Assembly: GCA_045646145.1 (NCBI GenBank)
Contig: JAZRKE010000082.1
Coordinates: 1 to 64,000 of the forward strand
Reading direction: 5' to 3'
Length of the DNA: 64,000 nucleotides
DNA from: SIG565 sp045646145
GTDB taxonomy: Bacteria > Bacillota > Clostridia > Oscillospirales > Acutalibacteraceae
Made by a program: the position numbers and the translations under genes. Of the stretch, positions 58,472 through 64,000 are shown in pieces (position 1 is the stretch's first letter; the number at the start of each line of letters is the position of its first letter). Under the pieces are notes generated by a model, which made no database searches, had not been told where the DNA came from, and saw only the letters and a list, made by a program, of their open reading frames with translations.

Positions 58472-59923
58472 ATGAAGCTTTTTAAAAAATTTTTCTTTAC
58501 AACGGCGGTTATAATACTTGTAAGCCTTACTGTTATGATAAGCATTGTTTCTTTTGCTATCACTAATTATTTTTCAAACGAAAAGTTTGAACTTCTCAAG
58601 CAAAACTGCAATTCGGTTTCAAAAATTGTTGCTGCTGATATGAATTCTGCTAACTTTAAACGAAATTTATACAATATTATAACTGTACAAAATGAAATTT
58701 CCGATATTGATATTTTTGTGTGTAACAATCAGGGTAAAATTATAGTATGCGGATGCAGCAATTTTCAAACTGAAATGAGTTGTATGCACACAAAAAATTC
58801 GGTTTCCCAGCATATTATTGCAGAAATTCATAGTGATGATTACTATAATATGGGAAATATTGGAGGAATCTATTCTACAGAGCAGTACACTGTTGCCAAT
58901 AGAATTTCGGGACTTGATAATTCGGTTTACGGTTATGTGTTTGCATCAACCTCAACCGAGTCATTAAGAACCTTAATGCAAAGTTTATTCAAAATATATC
59001 TATTTTCAGCTATAATACCGATTGTTTTAATGTTCTTTTCGGTGTTTACTATTTCGTACAATCAGACAAAACCGCTTAAATTTATGTCAGAAGCTGCGAA
59101 AAGTATGGCTGAAGGTGATTTTTCTAAGCGTGTTCCCGTACTCAGTGATGACGAAATAGGAGAGCTTTCGGTAGCCTTCAATAATATGACCGATTCTCTC
59201 TCAAAAATGGAAGGTATGCGCAGGAGCTTTATAGGAAATGTTTCGCATGAACTCAGAACTCCTATGACGACAATTGCAGGTTTTATTGATGGGATAATTG
59301 ATGGAACAATTCCAGAAGACAAACAAAAAGAATATCTCAAAACAGTATCCGAAGAGGTAAAAAGATTATCACGATTAGTTGAATCAATGCTGAATATTTC
59401 AAGACTTGAATCGGGCGCTGTTGCACTGAATAAATCTAAATTTGATTTATCTTCTGCTTTAATTAATGTTGTTTTAAGTCGTGAAGCTACCATTCAAAAA
59501 TTTAATTTGAACATAGACGGACTTGATAGCTTGCAAAAAACTGAAATTTATGCGGATTATGATTTGATTTATCAGGTTTTATACAATCTTGTCGACAATG
59601 CCGTTAAGTTCACTAATGAAAACGGAAGAATTAATTTTGCCGTTTATAAAAACAGTAATTATGTTGAGTTGGCCGTTAAAAATACAGGTGAAGGAATAGA
59701 AAAAGAGCAGATTGGTCTTATTTTTGATAGATTTTATAAAATAGATAAATCCCGCTCAACTAATAAAAACAGCACAGGACTCGGTTTATTTATTGTTAAA
59801 ACAATAGTTAATCTTCACGGTGGAAAAATTACAGTTCAAAGCACACCCGGTGAATGTACAATTTTCCGTGTAATACTACCCATTCAAAACCAAGAAAGGA
59901 CAGATAAGAATGCAGGAAAATAA
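58472..59923 (+). CDS. Sensor histidine kinase with an extracytoplasmic Cys-containing domain
   Basis: 483 residues. Membrane segments at about 7-32 and 170-195 flank a sensor domain; then HAMP (about 195-250), HisKA with the phosphorylated His in GNVSHELRTPMTT, and HATPase with NLVDNAVKFTNENG (N box), VKNTGEGIEKEQ and GLGLFIVKTIV. The sensor domain has Cys in VCNN, CGC and SCMH, unusual for an exported domain. It should phosphorylate the regulator just upstream. The stop overlaps the htrA-like gene by 14 bases. Confidence 0.92.
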   Translation: MKLFKKFFFTTAVIILVSLTVMISIVSFAITNYFSNEKFELLKQNCNSVSKIVAADMNSANFKRNLYNIITVQNEISDIDIFVCNNQGKIIVCGCSNFQTEMSCMHTKNSVSQHIIAEIHSDDYYNMGNIGGIYSTEQYTVANRISGLDNSVYGYVFASTSTESLRTLMQSLFKIYLFSAIIPIVLMFFSVFTISYNQTKPLKFMSEAAKSMAEGDFSKRVPVLSDDEIGELSVAFNNMTDSLSKMEGMRRSFIGNVSHELRTPMTTIAGFIDGIIDGTIPEDKQKEYLKTVSEEVKRLSRLVESMLNISRLESGAVALNKSKFDLSSALINVVLSREATIQKFNLNIDGLDSLQKTEIYADYDLIYQVLYNLVDNAVKFTNENGRINFAVYKNSNYVELAVKNTGEGIEKEQIGLIFDRFYKIDKSRSTNKNSTGLGLFIVKTIVNLHGGKITVQSTPGECTIFRVILPIQNQERTDKNAGK

Positions 59924-61292
59924 TCCTATTTTTGAAGAGGAAAACAATATCGAAGAGTTAAAAAATACGCAAGAAACGCCGATTGAAACAGAAAAAACTA
60001 ACGATATTGAAGAAAATGCAGAGGTTGAAAATATTGAAATTACCGAGCCTGAGTTTGATGAGCCCATAGTTATTGATGTACCGGTAACTCAGAACGATGA
60101 TTTTCTTGAATTGAACCCACCTTTAAATTCAAATGAAAAGCAAAACAAAAAAGGAATTCGAATTTTTGCAATTTTAGTTGCTTTAGCTGTTCTACTGACA
60201 AGCGTTGCAACCTTGGGTTATTACGCAGGTAGAAATGCATTATTCGGAGGTTCGGGCAACACCTCTTTAAATCTTGAATCAAAACCTCAGAATGCAGATA
60301 AATATTCTGCCGAACAGGTTTATGAAATTCTTAATAAATCGGTTGTTGGAATTGCAGTATTTGATAATGAGGGAATTAAGGGCTATGCCAGTGGTGTTAT
60401 TTATTCTGAAGACGGTTATATTATAACTAACGACCATATTTACAGTGAAGTTCCTTCTGCTCAGTTTAAGATATATACCTACGACGGAAATATTTACGAT
60501 GCCAAATATATAGCAGGGGATACCCGAAGCGATTTAGCCGTTTTAAAGGTAGATTCTTCAGGCTTTTATCCTGCAACCTTTGGAAATTCCGATGAACTTA
60601 AATTTGGTGAAGAGGTTGTGGCGATAGGCAGACCTAACGATGCTACTTCTAGTTCTTCAATTACCGGAGGGTTTATCTCATTTTTAAACCGCAGGGTTTC
60701 CAACGCAACTAGTTATACTTCAAAGCTCATTCAGACCGATTCTGCCATTAACCCCGGAAGCTCTGGTGGAGCGCTTGTTAATATGTACGGCCAGGTAGTT
60801 GGAATTACTTCTTCAAAGCTTGTTGGAAGCGAATATGAGGGCATCGGATATGCCATACCTACTACTACCGTTAAATTTGTTGTTGAAGAGTTAATCAAAA
60901 ACTCAACTGTAACAAGCAGAGCAAAGTTAGGTGTAAGTTATACCGAAATTGACTCGGTAACAGCTCAAATTAACGGAACAAATATTACAGGACTTCTCAT
61001 AGCAGAGGTAACCGCCGAAAGCTCACTTTACGGAAAAATCAGTGAGGGTGATATTATAACCGAAGTCAACGGTGAGAAAATCCTTAAGGGTGAAACGGTT
61101 CTGGATATTATCGAAGCCTCAAAGCCGGGGGATGTGATATCACTTAAGGTTTACATCTCTCAATCGGATTCATACAAGACTATTGAGGCAGAGCTTGTAA
61201 GAGCAGAAAGCACTTCAAGCTATCAAACCGATTCAATACCTAATAATAACCAAGGTGGCGGGGGGACCTTTGATTTCCCGTACGGATATTAA
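59910..61292 (+). CDS. HtrA/DegP-like S1C serine protease with PDZ domain
   Basis: 460 residues. A strongly acidic cytoplasmic N-terminus of about 85 residues, one membrane segment (FAILVALAVLLTSVATLGYY), trypsin-like domain with His in IITNDHIYS, Asp in TRSDLAVLKV, Ser in NPGSSGGALVN, and a C-terminal PDZ domain (LLIAEVTAESSLYGKISEGD, EVNGEKIL). It degrades or refolds damaged exported proteins. A short Gly-rich end. Likely controlled by the two-component system in the same operon; the gene order resembles the walRK-htrC region of Bacillus. Confidence 0.93.
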   Translation: MQENNPIFEEENNIEELKNTQETPIETEKTNDIEENAEVENIEITEPEFDEPIVIDVPVTQNDDFLELNPPLNSNEKQNKKGIRIFAILVALAVLLTSVATLGYYAGRNALFGGSGNTSLNLESKPQNADKYSAEQVYEILNKSVVGIAVFDNEGIKGYASGVIYSEDGYIITNDHIYSEVPSAQFKIYTYDGNIYDAKYIAGDTRSDLAVLKVDSSGFYPATFGNSDELKFGEEVVAIGRPNDATSSSSITGGFISFLNRRVSNATSYTSKLIQTDSAINPGSSGGALVNMYGQVVGITSSKLVGSEYEGIGYAIPTTTVKFVVEELIKNSTVTSRAKLGVSYTEIDSVTAQINGTNITGLLIAEVTAESSLYGKISEGDIITEVNGEKILKGETVLDIIEASKPGDVISLKVYISQSDSYKTIEAELVRAESTSSYQTDSIPNNNQGGGGTFDFPYGY

Positions 61293-61296
61293 TTTT

Positions 61297-61332
61297 AAGC
61301 ATTGCAAGAATTTTCTTGCAATGCTTTTTTAT
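61297..61332 (+). terminator. Terminator after the htrA-like gene
   Basis: AAGCATTGCAAGAA / TTCTTGCAATGCTT hairpin and T run. Confidence 0.88.
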
Positions 61333-61365
61333 TTGACAAAAATTTTACATAAGTTGTTATATAAT
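61333..61365 (+). promoter_or_regulatory. spoIIG promoter with a 21-base spacer
   Basis: TTGACA at 61333-61338 and TATAAT at 61360-61365, both consensus but separated by 21 bases. The Bacillus spoIIG promoter has a 22-base spacer and depends on Spo0A. TTTGACAAAA at 61332-61341 is compatible with a degenerate 0A box. Confidence 0.65.
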
Positions 61366-61397
61366 CGTAAGTAATATAACATTTGGGTGGTGAAGTG

Positions 61398-62264
61398 TTG
61401 ACAATTTATTTAGATGTACTTTTAGTAATTAATCTTATTGTGAATTACTACTTGCTTTTATTGACAATAAAATTTAATTCGCTGATACATAAAGGCTGGC
61501 GAATAATTTTGGGTGCTACAGTGGGTAGTGTGTTTTCCCTTTACATTTTTTTAGAAATCAACTCAACATTAACCGACTGTGCAGTTAAATTGGCTTGTAG
61601 CATTTTAATGATATTAGTGTCTGTTGGATATATGAATATTAAGGCTTTTTTTAGAAATATTATTGTTCTTTTCGGCGTTTCATTCATATATTCAGGCGCT
61701 ATGATGGCTTTATGGACAGTTTTTAAATGGGAAACTATTATAATTAATAATTCTACCGTTTATTTGGATATTTCTCCATTATATTTAATTGGATTTTCTG
61801 TGATTTTTTATTTAATAATTGTAATTACAAAATCACTATTACGAAAGAATTCTATTAAAGCACAACGGTGTAAAGTGGAGCTTATTTTTGGTAAAAGAAA
61901 AACTTTTTTAATAGGTATTTTTGATACCGGTAATTCGGTAAAGGATTTATTTTCTGATTCCTCGGTTATCTTTATAAGCCGTAATAATGCCGTTGATTTT
62001 TTAGGTGGAGAACCTAAGTGTTTTGAGAATTCATATAGATTACTGCCTTGCAGCACCGTAACAGGCTCAAAATTGCTCGAGGCGGTGAGAATAGATAAAG
62101 CGGAAGTAATATTAGATAGCAAAAATATAACACTTTATAAGCCAATTTTAGCAATATCTGAAATTGGTATTGACAAAGAATATTCACTAATTTTAAATCC
62201 TGAAATTTTAATGAGTGCGGAGGCTAATTATGTTAAGATTAAAAATCGAAAGAATTGTATTTAA
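61398..62264 (+). CDS. spoIIGA: Pro-sigma-E processing aspartic protease SpoIIGA
   Basis: 288 residues. Five membrane segments in the first 150 residues (TIYLDVLLVINLIVNYYLLL opens the typical N-terminus), then a cytoplasmic domain with the catalytic Asp in GIFDTGNSVKDLF. SpoIIGA is activated by forespore SpoIIR and removes the pro-sequence of sigma-E in the mother cell. TTG 61398 was chosen, six bases after GGTGGTG; GTG 61395 is equally possible. The 3' end overlaps sigE by 35 bases. Confidence 0.92.
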   Translation: MTIYLDVLLVINLIVNYYLLLLTIKFNSLIHKGWRIILGATVGSVFSLYIFLEINSTLTDCAVKLACSILMILVSVGYMNIKAFFRNIIVLFGVSFIYSGAMMALWTVFKWETIIINNSTVYLDISPLYLIGFSVIFYLIIVITKSLLRKNSIKAQRCKVELIFGKRKTFLIGIFDTGNSVKDLFSDSSVIFISRNNAVDFLGGEPKCFENSYRLLPCSTVTGSKLLEAVRIDKAEVILDSKNITLYKPILAISEIGIDKEYSLILNPEILMSAEANYVKIKNRKNCI

Positions 62265-62940
62265 TATTATGCTTAAATTCAAATTAATTGGAAGAATTTT
62301 TTATATAAATGGTCCAGAAACATTACCGCCTCCATTAACAAATGAGGAAGAGGTTGAACTATTAAGGCGTTTTGAGAGTGAAAAAACCAAGGTGAAAGAG
62401 GCGTTGATTGTTCACAATTTGCGGCTTGTGGTATACATAGCAAGAAAATTTGATACTAACACTGCATCAGTTGAAGATTTAATTTCTATAGGAACAATCG
62501 GTTTAATTAAGGCGGTTAATACTTTTTGTCCCGATAAGAATATTAAACTTGCTACCTATGCTTCACGTTGCATTGAAAATGAAATACTAATGTATTTAAG
62601 AAAAAATTCTTCGAGGGCAGGGGAAATCTCAATTGATGAGCCGTTAAATATTGATTGGGATGGTAATGAACTTCTGCTATCAGATGTTTTAGGTAGTGAT
62701 AATGAAGATATTGGGAAAAGTATTGAACAGGATGATGAAAAAAAGTTACTGCGCTCTTTAGTAAATGGCTTACCGAAAAGAGAAAAACAGATTATGGAAA
62801 TGAGATTTGGTTTATCAGGGTATGAAGAGCTGACTCAAAAACAGGTTGCTGATTTACTTGGGATTTCACAATCATACATATCTCGACTTGAAAAAAGAAT
62901 TATCGGAAAGTTAAAAAAACAGTTTGAAAAGGTATCATAA
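62230..62940 (+). CDS. sigE: Mother-cell sigma factor E (pro-sigma-E)
   Basis: 236 residues. The N-terminal pro-sequence of about 27 residues ends near GRIFYINGPETLPPPL, the conserved SpoIIGA cleavage region. Regions 2, 3 and 4 follow: NLRLVVYIARKF, DLISIGTIGLIKAVNTF, CIENEILMYLRK and LLGISQSYISRLEKRI. It directs early mother-cell genes such as spoIIM and yqfCD. ATG 62230 lies six bases after GCGGAGG; in-frame GTG 62215 was rejected. Encoded inside the end of spoIIGA. No spoIIIG follows, unlike in Bacillus. Confidence 0.96.
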   Translation: MLRLKIERIVFNIMLKFKLIGRIFYINGPETLPPPLTNEEEVELLRRFESEKTKVKEALIVHNLRLVVYIARKFDTNTASVEDLISIGTIGLIKAVNTFCPDKNIKLATYASRCIENEILMYLRKNSSRAGEISIDEPLNIDWDGNELLLSDVLGSDNEDIGKSIEQDDEKKLLRSLVNGLPKREKQIMEMRFGLSGYEELTQKQVADLLGISQSYISRLEKRIIGKLKKQFEKVS

Positions 62941-62973
62941 AAAATATCACCCGAAACTCGGGTGATATTTTTT
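62941..62973. terminator. Terminator between sigE and mgtE
   Basis: AAAATATCACCCGA / TCGGGTGATATTTT hairpin between convergent genes with T runs. Confidence 0.85.
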
Positions 62974-64000
62974 ACATTAAAATTGCAAGAGTAATTGCGA
63001 AATAAATTATAAGTGAAATTGCATCAACAATAGTAGTTATAAAAGGACTTGCCATAACGGCAGGGTCAAGCCCTATTCTTTGTGCCACCATTGGCAAAAC
63101 TGACCCTACGATTTTTGCTATAATAACTGTTGCTAATAAAGTAAGGCTTACAATAATATTTTCTTTGATACCACCAATAAAGGTAGTACCCATTATCCAC
63201 ATATCAAAAATAAGAACTTTAAGAAAATTTACAACCGCCAGTATAATACCACAGAGAAGAGCAACGCGCATCTCCTTAAAAATCACCTTAAAAATATCCT
63301 TAAATTCAATTTCTCCTAAAGAAAGCCCACGAATAACGGTAGTGGAAGACTGTCCTCCGGAGTTTCCGCCTGTTCCCATTATCATTGGAATAAAAGCTAT
63401 AAGAGCAGGGAAGAGCTGTAGTTTTTCTTCGAAGTTTGAAATTATCATACCAGTAAAGGTGGCAGAAATCATAAGAAGTAATAACCAAGGAATACGGTTT
63501 TTAACTGTTTCGAATATGCCTAGCTTTAAATAAGGTTTATCGGTAGGTAAAATAGCCGCCATTTTTTCAATATCTTCGGTTGTTTCCTCTTCAATAACAT
63601 CAATTGCATCGTCTACTGTAACAATACCTACAAGGCGTTCCTCATTATCGACAACTGGTAGAGCTATAAGGTCGTATTTTTTTAAAAGGTTTGCAACAGT
63701 CTCTTTATCAGTATCGGTGGTAACCTTAATAATATTTGTACGCATAATTTCCGAAATTTCTTGTTCAGAATTAGCGATTATTAAAGAACGAAGCGTAACC
63801 ACACCTAGAAGTTTGCGATTAGCATCGGTTACATAACAGGTGTTTACAGTTTCCTTATCAAGCGCAGTTCGGTGGATAATACTGAGAGCTGCACTCGCTG
63901 TGATAGTACTGTGGAAATTAACAAACTCGGTAGTCATAACACTGCCGGCGCTATCCTCAGGATATTTAAGCAACTCGTTAATCTCCTTACGCATATCGGC
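62972..64000 (-). CDS. mgtE: Magnesium transporter MgtE (partial, N-terminus outside)
   Basis: 343 codons visible; the frame is open at the right edge. Two CBS domains (AGSVMTTEFVNF, VTTDTDKETVANLLKKYDL, VDDAIDVIEEE) are followed by a plug helix and five membrane segments with TGGNSGGQSSTTVIRGLSLG, the MgtE pore signature, and LDPAVMASPFITTIVDAIS. The cytosolic N domain (about 120 residues) lies outside. MgtE is a Mg2+ channel gated by internal Mg2+ bound between the N and CBS domains. Confidence 0.95.
   Translation of the reverse strand, partial: ADMRKEINELLKYPEDSAGSVMTTEFVNFHSTITASAALSIIHRTALDKETVNTCYVTDANRKLLGVVTLRSLIIANSEQEISEIMRTNIIKVTTDTDKETVANLLKKYDLIALPVVDNEERLVGIVTVDDAIDVIEEETTEDIEKMAAILPTDKPYLKLGIFETVKNRIPWLLLLMISATFTGMIISNFEEKLQLFPALIAFIPMIMGTGGNSGGQSSTTVIRGLSLGEIEFKDIFKVIFKEMRVALLCGIILAVVNFLKVLIFDMWIMGTTFIGGIKENIIVSLTLLATVIIAKIVGSVLPMVAQRIGLDPAVMASPFITTIVDAISLIIYFAITLAILM

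Overview
The window is an AT-rich chromosomal segment of an endospore-forming, low-GC Gram-positive bacterium of class Clostridia. An Oscillospiraceae/Ruminococcaceae-type gut anaerobe is my best guess, inferred from gene content and order rather than from any marker phylogeny. The case for a spore former is strong: Spo0A, pro-sigma-E with its protease SpoIIGA, SpoIIM, BofA, YqfC/YqfD, YlbJ/SpoVV, dipicolinate synthase A and B, a GerA-type germinant receptor and a SpoIID-like peptidoglycan-binding protein are all present. TTG and GTG starts are common, Shine-Dalgarno sites are strong, and tRNA genes carry an encoded CCA.

Layout. 0-4 kb: two CobW-type GTPases, a DUF1294 protein, an FMN riboswitch with ribU, a SAM-I riboswitch with metK, and bofA. 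4.1-10.9 kb: addB-addA. 10.9-15 kb: spoVFB-spoVFA and cca on the minus strand, then murC on plus. 15-18.4 kb: two small sporulation- or regulator-like genes and a class A PBP. 18.4-19.1 kb: wreckage of an IS3 and an IS200-type element. 19.2-25 kb: spo0A, a gerA-like operon and two unusual genes opposite it. 25.2-28.4 kb: a beta-helix protein, a duplicated tRNA-Gln 3' end around a structured GC-richer segment, tRNA-His/tRNA-Gln, and ylbJ. 28.4-35.6 kb: yqfC-yqfD-phoH-ybeY-era-yqzL-recO-mutS2. 35.6-38.6 kb: an SDR, spoIIM, xerD and a small protein. 38.7-42.5 kb: potABCD behind a structured leader. 42.9-53.5 kb: ruvCAB, a methyltransferase, ecfA1-A2-T, truA, a DUF5711-like protein, cvpA and a ClpE-like ATPase. 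53.5-56.5 kb: an accessory patch with tRNA-Gly, a broken four-helix-bundle gene, a frameshifted lipoprotein, tRNA-Ala(CGC), an orphan membrane protein and a headless serine recombinase. 56.7-64 kb: a SigH-like sigma factor, a zinc-ribbon protein, a two-component system with an HtrA protease, spoIIGA-sigE, and a partial mgtE.

How the parts work together. Spo0A is expected to drive spoIIGA-sigE, whose promoter shows the long spacer known for Spo0A-activated spoIIG. Sigma-E would then switch on spoIIM, which has a sigma-E-like promoter, and by family precedent yqfCD and ylbJ. SpoVFA/B makes dipicolinate and YlbJ is expected to move it; the GerA-like proteins sense germinants. The ECF ATPase/EcfT module has no substrate subunit beside it and could serve RibU at the other end of the window.

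Most noteworthy: (1) an 83-nt three-stem leader overlapping the potA ribosome binding site, a candidate translational riboswitch I cannot assign to a class; (2) a XerD ortholog with Lys at the first catalytic Arg position; (3) a short promoter-hairpin transcription unit just upstream of spoIIM; (4) a duplicated tRNA-Gln tail enclosing a structured segment; (5) the accessory patch at 53.7-56.5 kb. I saw no CRISPR array, rRNA operon, prophage or defence system.
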